From: Mrakia gelida
Taxonomy: Eukaryota; Basidiomycota; Tremellomycetes; Cystofilobasidiales; Mrakiaceae
Length of the DNA: 64,000 nucleotides
Direction of reading: 5' to 3'
Assembly (NCBI GenBank): GCA_024345305.1
Contig: BRON01000014.1
Location: 1,116,001 to 1,180,000, forward strand
The position numbers and the translations under genes were made by a program. The notes beneath the pieces are model-generated. The model had not been told where the DNA came from and ran no database searches. It worked only from the letters and a program-made list of their open reading frames with translations. Positions 32,367-43,417 of this stretch are shown here, in pieces (the first letter of the stretch is position 1; the number at the start of each line of letters is the position of its first letter).

Positions 32367-33456
32367 TTAGAGTGAGGAGCCCGCAGATGAACCAGCAGAG
32401 TCAACTGATTGGGACTCATCCCTAATGAAAAAAATGACAAGATGGCTATCAGAACTTGTTTGGGGGAGAAGGAAGAGACAAGGGAAGGGAGAGACTTGAG
32501 GCGAAGACGAACCTGACCTCGAACGCAAGATGCTCGCTGATATCGTACCCCTCCAGATCCTCTTCAATCCATTCCTTGTGATACCTATCACTCACCACGA
32601 GGATGAACTCAAGGGAAGAGGGTTCGATTGGTCCGGTTCGACGGTAAACGAGCTCCTCCCACAGTTGGTTCATCACCGCGTCGTCGAACGTCCCCTCCGC
32701 CGAAACGTCAAAGACCATCCTCTTCGGCCTCGCCTCAAGGTTGTGAAAGACTGGACGACAAACGCGTTCTCGTAGAACGTCTCCTCCAGACGACCCCACC
32801 AGTGCCTGAAGTCTCCGAGCACGTCGACGACGGTTGTGTTTTCCTCCCTCGAACCAGGAGGAGCCCGAAGGCGAAAGCAAGCGGGATCGAAGTAGTGGGA
32901 GATGGGAAGGTGATAGCCGGTGTTCGGCTCGGGAAGGAGAATCTCGAGGGTTTGGATGGGGAGTTGATCGTTCCGTAAGGATTCGCGAAGAAGTCGAGAT
33001 GGGACGAACGCTTCTTGGTCTGAGGAAAGGAGGGCGAAGAGCCATCTTGAAGAAGGAGCGAAAGTGATGGATTTGATGAGAGTGAGAGTGAGGTAGGGTC
33101 GAAGGTGGGGTTGGACGTCTTGGATCTCGACCTGGTCGCAAAGAAGAGGGAGCAGAGAAGGAGGTCGAGAGCAACGTCAGATCGATGAGCTCGGTTGGAA
33201 CGCTTCGCTTCGCCTCGGGCCTTAGCTCCTCGCTGCGAGTTGACTTCTTAAAACGTACAGTAAAGGAAAGAAGCCTCTTGAGCTGCTCCGAGTTGACGTT
33301 GATGTCTCGATAGAGGAGAGGGGAGGAGAGTTGAAGGAAGGCAAGGGAGACCTGGGAGGTGTTTGCGAGGGTCGATTGATCGCAGAACTGGAGGATTTCG
33401 TGCTTGACCTCGAGGGGCAGGGTAGGCAGAGGAGACGCGGATGTAGTAGTGACCAT
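32367..33456 (-). pseudogene. F-box protein, paralogue 4, with a one-base frameshift
   Basis: Exons (minus) 33259-33456, 32513-33131, 32367-32421. The F-box is intact: LPLEVKHEILQFCDQSTLAN, then TSQVSLAFLQLSSPLLYRDI. Exon 2 starts in phase (VEIQDVQPHLRPYLTLTLIK) and reads well to FYENAFVVQSFTTL. The sense then continues one base out of frame as EARPKRMVFDVSAEGTFDDA at about 32742, as if a G were missing from a GG(G) run. The end, RDESQSVDSAGSSAGSS, is reached through a normal intron. Total length is 872 bases, not divisible by three. Either a recent pseudogene or a homopolymer error. Confidence 0.75.
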
Positions 33457-33613
33457 GGTGGGAAGGTTTGGATGGTCCTAAGACGAGAAAGGAAGCGTTC
33501 GAGATCGTCGAGAGTGATGAGAGAAGCGAAAGGAAGGGAGAGGGTGAGCCTCGCTTGTTCGCTTCCATCGAACGGAGGTGGAAGGATCGCTTGACCACAA
33601 GGCTTATTAGTTG

Positions 33614-33898
33614 TGGGAGGAGCTGGCACAGAGTTACGACATCGGCGGCTCTGTTCTACCACTTGCGGCGGTCGTCTTGGTCAGGGACGACGACGATAAG
33701 GGGTATGTTGAAACTACGCTGGAGTTTGCCAGAATTCGCGAGCGACTCACCATTGAGGTCAAGTGAGTTTCGCGTCTCCTCTTTCTCGTCGTCTCCTCCT
33801 TTCTCGCGAAGAGCTGTCCTGACCCCTCCTTCTTTTCTTCGGCAACCAGGAACCCAGGGTCTCTGCTCGAAATCTCGTCGGACACCTCGTCGCTCTGA
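33614..33898 (+). pseudogene. F-box family C-terminal fragment
   Basis: Reads WEELAQSYDIGGSVLPLAAV, then VLVRDDDDKGYVETTLEFAR and RERLTIEV, an intron, and NPGSLLEISSDTSS to a TGA at 33896-33898. It corresponds to the last ~90 residues of paralogue 4 (WEELVYRRTG..., FILVVSDRYHKEWI, HLAFEV). No F-box or middle part is present upstream; paralogue 4 starts only 160 bases away on the other strand. A truncated duplicate. Confidence 0.6.
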
Positions 33899-35717
33899 TC
33901 GGTAAGTCCCTGCTCTTCGTTGAAACGAGTCGACATTCGTTGTTGCTCTCGTCGCGTCTCCCTTCCTCTCCCCTTTCGCTTCCCGTCCTCGCCCCGCCTT
34001 CTCGCCTCGTTTGCGTTCCGTCACTGATCCTCGTCACCTCTTTCCTCAGACCATTCACTCGGTGTCTCTCCTCGCCCGCGCCGCTTCAGCGTCGTCGTCG
34101 TTGTTGGGAGGATTCACGCGTTTCATTCGTCCTTTACCTCTCTATGTAGCAAGACATGATTTGATCGGCATTGGGGTTGTATCTCGGCTGAGACGAGAAA
34201 AGGGTGAGGAAGATACCGAGAGCTGATTGAAAGGAAGGAAGCGAGAGGAAAATGAGATGCGAGACGCGCGCGACGCGCGTCCGTCTGCTGAGCTTTCTCT
34301 TCATCAACCACCCTTCCGTCATCTCCCAGATCGACTTCTACAGAGGCGAGATGGGGAGAGCGGCTCAACGCTACTGCTGACGCGAGCTGAGGTCTCCTGG
34401 ACCTGAACTCGCTGGCTCAAAGCGAACTCAGGAGTTGAACATCGTCAACCTCGACCTCCTTTCCCTCACGGACGACGCAGAGCTCTCGCGGGTCCAGGAC
34501 TGGGACGAGATCAAGGCAAGGGCATGATGATGCAGTAAGGTGGTCTAGGTAGTCCAGGGAAGGTCGGAGGGGCGAGATCTGGTGCGGCGGGCAAGGGGAA
34601 GCGAAAGAAGAGGTCAGTAAACGGCCCTGGAAGCTAGAGACGAAGCCAGAAGGTGGTATAGATGAGGAAGGATGTAGATTTGTTAAAGCCTCCTTCAATG
34701 TAGATAATTTAAAACATCATCGTCCGTGGACTAAGAATGAGGTAAAGTTTTTCTCTTCATCGGCTGGTGTGGGATGGGGAGGGAGGAGGGAGGGAAGGGA
34801 CTCGAACGAAAAGCTCACCTTCTGCAAGATCTCAACACCACCACTACCACGAACACACGACCAAGAGAGCAAGGTTCAAATGCAGAGTCTGTTCGAAGAG
34901 CAAGAGGGAGAGAAAGAGGTCAGTAAAAGGAACGAGCGAAGGCGAGCGAGCGAGGAAAGTGCTGGAGGGTTTTGTTTCCTCGGATGTCTTGTTACGACAG
35001 AATAATCGTCCTTTGCCTCCTTCCCACGAAGGGAAGGGAGAGCATACGAGTAGCGATTCTAAAAATATATCGTCACCGGAAGAGGTGGGAGGTGGGTGTC
35101 GAGGGAGGGGAGGGCTGAAGTTGAGGAAGGGAGGGGAGAAACCCTTCCTTCCGCTCGAGACCCTTTTGCGAGTGGTTCGCACCGGCAAATTTGTTGAAAG
35201 TGGTTGGGAAGGGCAGAAAGGCGACTCACCAGTACAACAGCGAAAGAACGAGAGAGGCCCACATCAAGGAAGGGAAGGGGGAGAAGGGAGAAGATGGACG
35301 TCGGAAGGAGAAGGGCTCGAAAAGTTCTTGAAGAGGGAGGAGGGATTTGGTCGTGAGGGTAGGGCAGGGCTTGAGGCTGTCAGAGGGATGGGCGAGTTCT
35401 GAGTATTGGAAGGATTTTCGAGAGTACTCAGTGAGGCTTCGACTACTACAGCAAGCTCGATGAACAGTTTGAAAGTTTTCTCTCAAAAGAGCGATCTTGG
35501 ACGAACTCGTCGCGAAGGTGGAGTGGGTCTGCTCGAGGTCGCCCTCTCGACCCTTCTGGTGGTTGAGCCCTTCAACGCCATCCTACCCCTCCCTCTCGTT
35601 CTTCTTTTTTCGGCTTTCACCCAGTCCATCGCTCGGATACCCCTACTCCTCTCGCAGATCCAATTCGCGAACTCGCAGAACCTGAAGACGCAAAGGAAGA
35701 CTCGGCTGTTCTAGATC
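33899..35717. other. Gene-poor region upstream of the histone deacetylase
   Basis: About 1.8 kb with scattered coding-like scraps on the + strand (for example HSVSLLARAASAS near 34060 and ELNIVNLDLLSLTDDAELSR near 34435) that do not join into a gene. The 34.7-35.4 kb part is purine-rich. The HDAC promoter should lie near its 3' end. A gene too degraded to recognise may be present. Confidence 0.4.
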
Positions 35718-38700
35718 ATGTCGCTTACGCCCACCGCCGGAGAGGCAAAGAAGAGAGTCGTGAGTATCAGTTTGCTTTGTTCTTCATGGATGTGAGGGAT
35801 GCGAAGACGCTGGGGGAGTGAGTTGAGGAGGAAGCTCAGGATGGGATCGGAAGGAGAGAAGAAGGGAAGAGGTGATGGAAAGGAGGGAGGCGCGGGCAGG
35901 GAGCAACCGTACCCTTCACGATGGATCCGGGCTGTAGAGATGGTCCGCAGCTTCAGTATACGCTGAAGATGAGTGCTGAACTTGTATCTATCAATTTTTG
36001 GGTCCGCGTTGCAGTGCTACTTCTTCGGTGAGTCCGCTTCTTGACCTTCGACTCTTCTCCTTCCTCGAGCTCAGCTTTCCCTTCCCTTCCTCCCTCCTCC
36101 CCGATCCGCTCCCACCCCCGCCCTCCTCGCCCTCCCGGAAACAAGAGCTGACCCTCTCTCCACCTCTCTCTCTCAGACTCTGATATCGGAAACTACCATG
36201 TGCGCTTCAAACTCTCTCGTCTCGCTCGCGTTTCCTTCTCCTTCCCTTTTCGCTGACCTCTCCCTCCTTCGATCCCTGCTGCATCCAGTATGGTCCCGGT
36301 CATCCCATGAAGCCTACGAGGATCAGAATGTGTCACTCTCTCGTCATGAACTATGGGTCAGTCCAGAACGAGCAGCTTTTCTGATAGAGCGCGAGGGCGA
36401 AGGCGGCGGCTCGGTCATCTCGTTCGAAGCTCACCCCTTCCTCCTTCGCGCGCGCCCTTCGCCCTTCGCCCTTCGCCCTTCTTCTTCCCTTCTTTCGCAG
36501 GCTCTACAAGAAGATGGAGATCTTCGTGAGTCTCCTCTCACAACTTCCTTGCTGACTGTATCGTTGGCGTCGGAGAAGTTGCCGAGCTGACCGCTTCGGT
36601 TCCTTTGGGTCGTTCTTCTCAGCGAGCCAAACCGGCGACCAAACGAGAGATGTCCCAGTTTCACTCGGACGAGTACGTAGAGTTCCTCGCTAGGATCACC
36701 CCGGAGAACATGCAGATGTTCGGAAGGGAGCAGGGGAAGTGTGAGTTGTCTTTCTCCCTCTCGTCCCTTCAGCCGAGGTCGTGAGCTCGAATAAGGAAGG
36801 GCTCGTTGCTGACCTTCGCCTCTCCCTTCCTTCTCTGCTTCTCGTCTACGACAGACAACGTCGGAGACGACTGCCCTGTGTTCGATGGATTGTTCGAGTA
36901 CTGCTCGATATCAGCTGGAGGATCTATGGGTGAGTCCTTACGTCTTCGTCGCTTTTGATTCGAATGAAAGGTCGTTCTTGGAAGCTCGAGCTCACCTTCT
37001 CCTCCTCCCTTCCCTCTTCGCGTCTCGTTCATCGTACCACAGAGGGAGCTGCTCGACTCTCAAGAGACAAGTGCGACATCGCCATCAACTGGGCTGGAGG
37101 TCTGCATCACGCTAAGAAGGCTGAAGCTTCAGGGTTCTGCTACATCAATGGTTCGTGCTCTCAACCTCTCAGCTGTCGTCTCGCTTTGCCGCTTCCTCCC
37201 TTTCTCCCACCCTCTTCTGCCTTCGACTGACCTTTGGCCCTCGTTTCTTCCTTCTCAGACATCGTCCTCGGTATTCTCGAACTCCTCCGGTACCACAAAC
37301 GAGTCCTCTACATCGACATCGACGTTCATCACGGAGACGGAGTCGAGGAAGCCTTCTACACCACCGACCGAGTCATGACCGTCTCGCTTCACAAGTACGG
37401 AGAGTTCTTCCCTGGGACGGGAGAGCTGAGGGATCGAGGGATGGGGAAGGGGAAGGGGTGAGTCCATTTGCTCTCTCTCTCTGACGTTCGAGGATCGAGA
37501 GTGCCGTCGAGTCGAAGCTGACCTTCCCTCTCCATCCCAACCCTGCCTCCTCGCGTCGACAGATACGCCGTCAACGTCCCCCTCCACGATGGTATCACCG
37601 ACTCCTCCTACGCCTCCATCTTCCAACCCGTCATCCAACGAGTCATCGAGTGGTACCAACCCAACGCTATCGTCCTTCAGTGTGGATCCGACTCGCTCAG
37701 CGGAGACAAGCTCGGACCGTTCAACTTGAGCATGAAGGGACATGCTGAGTGTGTGAGGTTCGTGAAGAGCTTCCAGCTGCCGCTGTTGTTGCTCGGAGGT
37801 GGTGGATACACGAGTGAGTCGTCGCGTTCTCCTCTTTTTCAGCTGTATCGGGAGAGAAGTCGGGACGAGACGAGCTGACCATCTTCCTTTCGCGTCGCCG
37901 TACGCATTTCTCAGTGAGGAACGTCGCTCGAGCTTGGTGCTACGAGACTGGATTGGCTGCTGGTGTTGAGTTGGGTCACAGTGAGTCTGCTCTCATCCTT
38001 ATTCTTCACTCCTCGTTCGCTCGCGTTCGTACTTACATACCCCTCGTCCTCTCCTCGAACAGCCCTCCCCATCAACGAGTACTTCTCCTACTTCGGACCC
38101 GACTACGAGCTCGACGTTCGAGCTTCGAACGCACCCGTTCGTCTTTCCCTCTTCCTCGCACTCGTTTCATTCCTCGTCGCGTCGATCTCACTCTCTCCCG
38201 TTCTTCCTTTTCGTAACACAGGACCTCAACACTCCTGAGTACCTCAACAAGCTCAAGATGGCTATCTTCGAACAGATGAGGGATACCGACTTCGCTCCTT
38301 CCGTTCAGATCAACTGTTCGTGTCGCTTCTCTCCGTTTCGACGCGCTCGAATCGCGACGCTGACTCGCGTCTTCTCGATTCACAGCCGTCCCTACGCTCG
38401 CTCACGACCACGAGGACGATAACGAGAATGAGGACATGGAGGATCCTGATGATAGGAAGAACCGTGAGTCTCTTGTCGTCCTTCTCCGAGCGAGAAGACG
38501 CGAACCAAAACTAACCTCGTTTCGTTTCCTCCTTTCTCAGAGCGAATCCAGGATCAGCGAATCGCTCCCGAGACGGAACTTTCTGACTCGTTCGTCCCTC
38601 CGCCTCCTCCTCGTCATATCTCTTATCTCTCTCTTGCTCGAAGCTGACCTCCCTCCCTCCCGTCTTTCGAAACAGCGAGGACGAAGGAACCGGAGACCGT

Positions 38701-39354
38701 CGAGATCGACGATCCCATCGCTCTTCCCCATCAGCCAACGGAACCTCGAACGGAAAAGGAAAAGGTCGAGCATCCCCTCGTCCTGAGTTCCCTCCAGCAG
38801 CAGCGTCGAACGGAACCAAAACGGCCACCTCAACCTTCCCCATCCCCGACCTCCCTCCTCCCGCTCCCACTCCCATCGCTGCTGCTGCTCCCACCCCAGC
38901 CGTCGCTCCCACACCCATCATCCCCGTCCCCGAGGTCGCTCAAGCTCCTATACCTCCTCCCGTCGCCGAAGCCGAAGCCACTCCAGCGCCAACACCCATG
39001 GAAGTCGAACCCCCCGCTCCCGCTCCCATCGTCGCCGCCGCCGCTCCTCCTCCCCCTCCTCCTCCTCCAGCAGTCGAAGAAGCTCCCCTCCCCATCCCAA
39101 CAGCTCAACCCTCCTCCTCCTCGGAAACACCAGCATCAGCAGACGCCGAACCTAAAAACACCTCCCCTCTCAAGATCACCATCAAACTCAAGACGGGAAG
39201 TCTGGGAACGTCCGAGCACGGTGGATCGACGAGCGGAGCTGCGACGAACGAGGATGCGGTGGTTGGGCTGCCGGAGGAGAAGGTGGTGATGGAGGATGTG
39301 GAGATGGCGGACGCTGAGTTGGAAGGAGAGGATCAGGTTGGGGCGGGAGTGTAG
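35718..39354 (+). CDS. RPD3: Class I (Rpd3-type) histone deacetylase
   Basis: Sixteen exons: 35718-35759, 36015-36027, 36177-36199, 36289-36356, 36501-36525, 36623-36740, 36855-36929, 37043-37150, 37259-37457, 37563-37813, 37915-37980, 38063-38136, 38222-38315, 38386-38463, 38541-38589, 38676-39354; 653 residues. The catalytic domain (~residues 10-380) reads [40 protein letters not shown] (active-site His pair), [19 protein letters not shown] (zinc ligands Asp/His), [19 protein letters not shown] and [18 protein letters not shown]. It removes acetyl groups from histone tails in Sin3-type repressor complexes. The ~230-residue C-terminal extension is rich in Pro, Ala and acidic residues and ends with [12 protein letters not shown]. 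Yeast Rpd3 (433 aa) lacks such a tail. Exon 2 is 13 bases. Confidence 0.96.
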
Positions 39355-40340
39355 TTGAGGGAGAGAGGGGAGATGGAGGGAGACGCGTCCGTTTGGAGCG
39401 TGTGGTTGGGTTTGATGAGGGTCCGTCTCTTTGCGGTGTGGGTGGGAGTCTTAGTGTCCGTTTGGTGTTATCATGATCTTCTTAGTTTACTCTTGGATGT
39501 GACGTGGGCTGGGAGAGAAGGAAGGAAGAACTAGCGATGGAATCGCGCGACGCGACGCGATGGCTTTTCTCTCATCTTCCAAAGATCTTTGGTTTCGTAA
39601 AGCGATCGGGGTAGCTCAAATCAGCACTAAACAACCACTAGCTTTTGGAGTGCTCAGAGCAGAGTTGTCGAGAAGTTTGGGCGAGGGCGGAGTCCTCGTT
39701 CGACTCGACGTCGACTCAGGAAGGCTCAGGAAGCGAACGAGCTTCCCCTTCTGAGTGGACGATACGAGCTGGTTTTTGGAACTGTAGATAGCGTAGTCGA
39801 CATCTCGACTCTTCTTGGCTCTGACCTTGCTGTGCGTATAAAAGCTGGGGCGGTGGACGGTTTTCGATTTTGACCTTCAACCATCAGCTCGCCTTCCTTT
39901 CTTTCTCTCTTCCTTTCCTTCCTCCCCTCTTCTCTCTCGCGATACCCGAACCTCGACCCTCCTTGCACCTTGTCTCTCTCCTCGTCACCTGACCCTCTCC
40001 TTCACCATCAACCTCGCATCGCTCTCGTTCCCCTTCTCTCAGGTGAGCTTTCCCTCCTCCCACCCACTTTTCTGTCCTTCTCCCTCCTCTCTCCTCCCTC
40101 CCTCCAACCTCCTCCGCCTCCAAAATGATGAGAGACATATCATATACCGAATTCTTCATAACTCACTTGATGATCAAAGCTATAGCAACAACTTCCTAAT
40201 ACCCTTCGAACTCTCCTCACCTTCTTGACCCTTCCCTACGACTCTGGATCATTGTTTGCTGACCTTTTTCGTTTCTTCCTTCCTTTCTTTTGTGGTGACT
40301 GAAGCATATCTGTATTTCTCGGTCTCGTAACTCACTGTCG
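39355..40340. other. Intergenic region with a TATA-like element
   Basis: 3' flank of the HDAC gene and promoter region of whatever starts near 40.35 kb. Pyrimidine-rich from 39880 to 40110. Confidence 0.45.
39837..39844 (+). promoter_or_regulatory. TATA-box-like TATAAAAG
   Basis: TATAAAAG lies about 510 bases before the ATG at 40353 and is followed by a pyrimidine-rich stretch, as in fungal core promoters. No direct evidence of use. Confidence 0.4.
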
Positions 40341-41213
40341 ACGAACTATCACCATGAACTTGACTTCGATCTCGATGTCGTTTGTCGAAGTGAAAGCGGA
40401 CGCGTTGCGAGTTGGAACGAGTTCCGTTCCGTTCTCCTCAACTCCCTCCATGACCGTCGCTTCTCCCACCCCGCTTGAGTCTCGGAAGGGATCAAAGATT
40501 TACTGCCTCAGATCTGCTCAGCCGTGAACGCTTTCGTCGACCGCGGTCGTCGCGTCGCATCGAACGACCATTCGATTGCTTCGCTCCCGCTCCTTACATC
40601 CCTCCCTTGCCCGAGTCGGATCGGATCCATCCATACCAACAGAAGGCTCCATCACCAGCTCGGCTTGAAGCAGACTTGTTTGTGCTTCTTCCAATCGACT
40701 CGTTGGTGTTCTGTCCGAGTCGACGCGTCGAGAAAGGGGAAAGGAACGAGGTCAGTCGACGAGCGCAAGGCGAGGGAGACGGAGGGTGGGGGAGTTCCGA
40801 GCGAACCAAGAGAGCAGTAGGCGACTGATTTGCACTATGGAACATGAGAGGAAGGTGGTCAGTCGAGGCTCGAGCGAAAGAGAAAGAGCGCGACGAGAAA
40901 GAGAGGGACGACGACTCACGATCGAACAGAACTTCAGCTTCTCCTTCTTCCCAGACCTAACTCCACAGCTCCATCCCAGCGACAGCCCATCTTCATCGAA
41001 TCTTTCCTCCGAAAGCTCACAAATGATCGTCCCCTTGGAGTTCGAGATCTCCCTGACAGATCTCGTCTCGACAACCTCCCCAGCTCCTTCGATCCCCAAG
41101 ACCATTGGAAGCCTCTGGAGGAACCCACGAAGCCGATCTATGATCGCACGGAAATCTCCGGTGGCCGCATCGTGTTCAGGAGTGAACTTGAGGAGGTGAG
41201 CCTTGCAGGTTGA
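40341..41213 (+). pseudogene. Decayed coding sequence, unknown family
   Basis: A strongly coding-like frame starts around 40353 (HELDFDLDVVCRSESGRVAS, WNEFRSVLLNSLHDRRFSHP), meets an in-frame TGA near 40476 and continues VSEGIKDLLPQICSAVNAFV. Another frame then takes over (YIPPLPESDRIHPYQQKAPS, LEADLFVLLPIDSLVF), and after a CCCAG acceptor a third segment reads QRQPIFIESFLRKLTNDRPL, RSRLDNLPSSFDPQDHWKPL, GGRIVFRSELEE. No intact protein results, and no domain was recognised. A different real gene model cannot be excluded. Confidence 0.4.
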
Positions 41214-42302
41214 AAGGAAGAGGTTGCCGAGCGACGCAGGGAGTTCGAGGCTGGCTGTCGAGACCGATCCGTTGTTGGGGATTCGACGCTTTTACCTTTC
41301 TCGCTCGTTCGAGCTGAGACGTAGGAGGTTGGGTTCGGTTTGTTTTGGTGGTGCTCCTGCGCGTGAGGGGAGACTGGGTGCGAGAGAGAGAGCTGTTGAG
41401 AGAGGGTGCTCGAGGCTTCTTCGGCTTTTGGGGAGTAGAGAGGAGGTGTGAGAGAGAGAAGGGAGTGGGAGAGGAGTGGGAGAGGGGTGAGAGAGGAGTG
41501 GTGGAGGAGGGAGAGCTGGCGTTTGCTTTCGCTTCGTGGGTCGCGAGTCTTAGTCGGTCTGAGTGCTTGGAGGGTTAGCTTTTAGAGCTAGGTCTCTTCT
41601 CTTATGACGGGTTAAGCTGTGAACTTTCGGAGAGGTGGGCTTCTGCTGGCACTCGAGTAAGAGTGGGAGAGGGAGGGAGCGAGGGAGGCGAGAGGTCTTT
41701 CGAGTCTTTGCGAGCGAGAGGGTCGAGCTTTCTTCTTCTTAAGAAAGCTGAGAGGGCCGAGAACGTCTTCTTGCTGAGTCTTCTTTCTTGAGCAGACTCT
41801 TCTTTCTTTCCTTTCCGAGACCGGTGAGCTAGCTTTTCAGGGTAAGTCGTAGATAGAGGCTAACTAGGTCGAAATCAGTCCAGCTTTTACACCTTTTTCG
41901 AGAGGCAGGTGAGTCATTTCCGGAGCCGAAGCTAGGTGAGTCAGAGTGCGTCGAGTCAGATTTTCAGCGTCGGAACCGGGAGAACTAAGCGTAACCTTTT
42001 CTTCTATAGTCGCGTCACAAAGAGAGAGAGAGCAAAAGGGAAAGTCGCGTCGAGTCAAACAGGGGTTGGAGAAAGCCGAGGCCGAGCGTCTAAGGGAGAG
42101 GAGAGCAAAACTGAAACTACTAAGAGAGGTGTAGAAAATGGACCGAGAAGGAGTCGAGAGCAGAGAGAGAGACTATTTACTGGAGTCGTGGTGAAAGAGG
42201 TCTTAAAAAGGGGAGGGGGAGAAAGGGAGGAGTGAGCGAGCGTCGAGACGAGCGAGCTCAAAAAGAAGGAGTCGAAAACTCACCAAGCATCGTCCTTCCA
42301 AC
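41214..42302. other. Purine-rich intergenic region
   Basis: About 1.1 kb, G/A-rich on the + strand, with no coding evidence. It is the 3' flank of the unknown minus-strand gene. Confidence 0.45.
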
Positions 42303-43239
42303 TCAAACCACCACACCGTGGAGGAGAGTTCCGTCGATGATGGCGTCGATGGTGAGGCACATACTTTCGATCATGACGATGTACATTTGGTAACTGCTGC
42401 GGCGTGGCTGGAGAGGCGATAACACGTTAGGGAAGGCGAAAATCGCATCGACTCGCCAGCTGAAGGACGCGACAGGTTGAGGGAAGGCAGACTCACGAAG
42501 GCTATAAACTCTGGGCCGAAGCCGACGAAGGCTCTGACAACAATGGGGAGAAGATCCTTCGCCTCGGGACTGGTCCGAAGAAAGTGACCGTCAAAGAGAT
42601 CCTGAGTCGAGAGAACAGAAAGAACTCGCGTCGCTGCGACGCAGAAGCAGAAGCGACCTTCTAGAGCCTCCCTCATAGCTCGAACCAGGCGAGGTAGGTA
42701 TTGCGCACAAAATTGAGCCTGGGAAGAGATGAAATGGAGAGACCATCAGCAAAACAAGGAAAGAGGAGAGCTGCAGGGGGACGTCGTGGTGTGACAGATA
42801 CAGAGCTCAGCTCACCTTCGAGGTCTCAGACATGTCTTGGCTCATGTTCATAACCTTCGTCTACGTTAACAAGCAATATCGTGTGTCAGCGAAGCAAAGA
42901 TATTCTTAGAATGCTCGATGGAGGGGAAGTACGAACGAAAGAGTTGAGACCGGACGAGAGAGAACGGTGGCGGAGAGGGTCGTCGTCGCCGATTCCCAAA
43001 AGGTCAGCGAGTCGGTCGGCTTCGGAGCTGATGATGACGTTTTGGTCTGGATCTGGGTGCGAGGAGGAGTTCAAGATCGGCCGAGGAGACGAGAGGGAGG
43101 GATAGAAGAAGGACGGCGAAGACGGAAGGAAGGAGGAGGTCAGCTCGCTTCGTCGCTCCCAACGAACGATTGAGAGCTTCTCGGAGCCGACTCTTTTTGC
43201 GTCTAGTATGTGGGAGAGATAAATTACCTCAGATGGCAT
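42303..43239 (-). CDS. Conserved-looking protein of unknown function
   Basis: Exons (minus) 42937-43239, 42816-42860, 42497-42718, 42303-42407 give 224 residues. Recognisable stretches are VIISSEADRLADLLGIGDDD, MNMSQDMSETSKAQFCAQYL, DLFDGHFLRTSPEAKDLLPI, VVRAFVGFGPEFIAF and MYIVMIESMCLTIDAIIDGT, the last moderately hydrophobic. No family was recognised. The first exon contains a pyrimidine-rich CTGACC...CCCAG string that looks like an intron but would not fit the phase, so the N-terminus is uncertain. It is divergent from the F-box gene at 43418, with 178 bp between starts. Confidence 0.5.
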
Positions 43240-43417
43240 TTTCAAGGCTGTAGACAAAGAAGTAGAAAAGGGGAGGGGAGGGGAGCAAGCCGTTGGGAGG
43301 GACTTCACGAAATGAGCTTCGTCCTTCCTTCCTCCTGCCCTTCCTTCTTCTCCCTCCAGCCGTCACGACCTCAAACACTTCAAGTCTTCATCTCAAACCT
43401 CTATCCACCTCCTCAGC

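Noticed and set aside
34767..35402. 211-residue Gly/Arg/Glu-rich frame before the HDAC gene
   Set aside because: Composition follows the purine-rich DNA strand; no conserved segment and no convincing splice structure.
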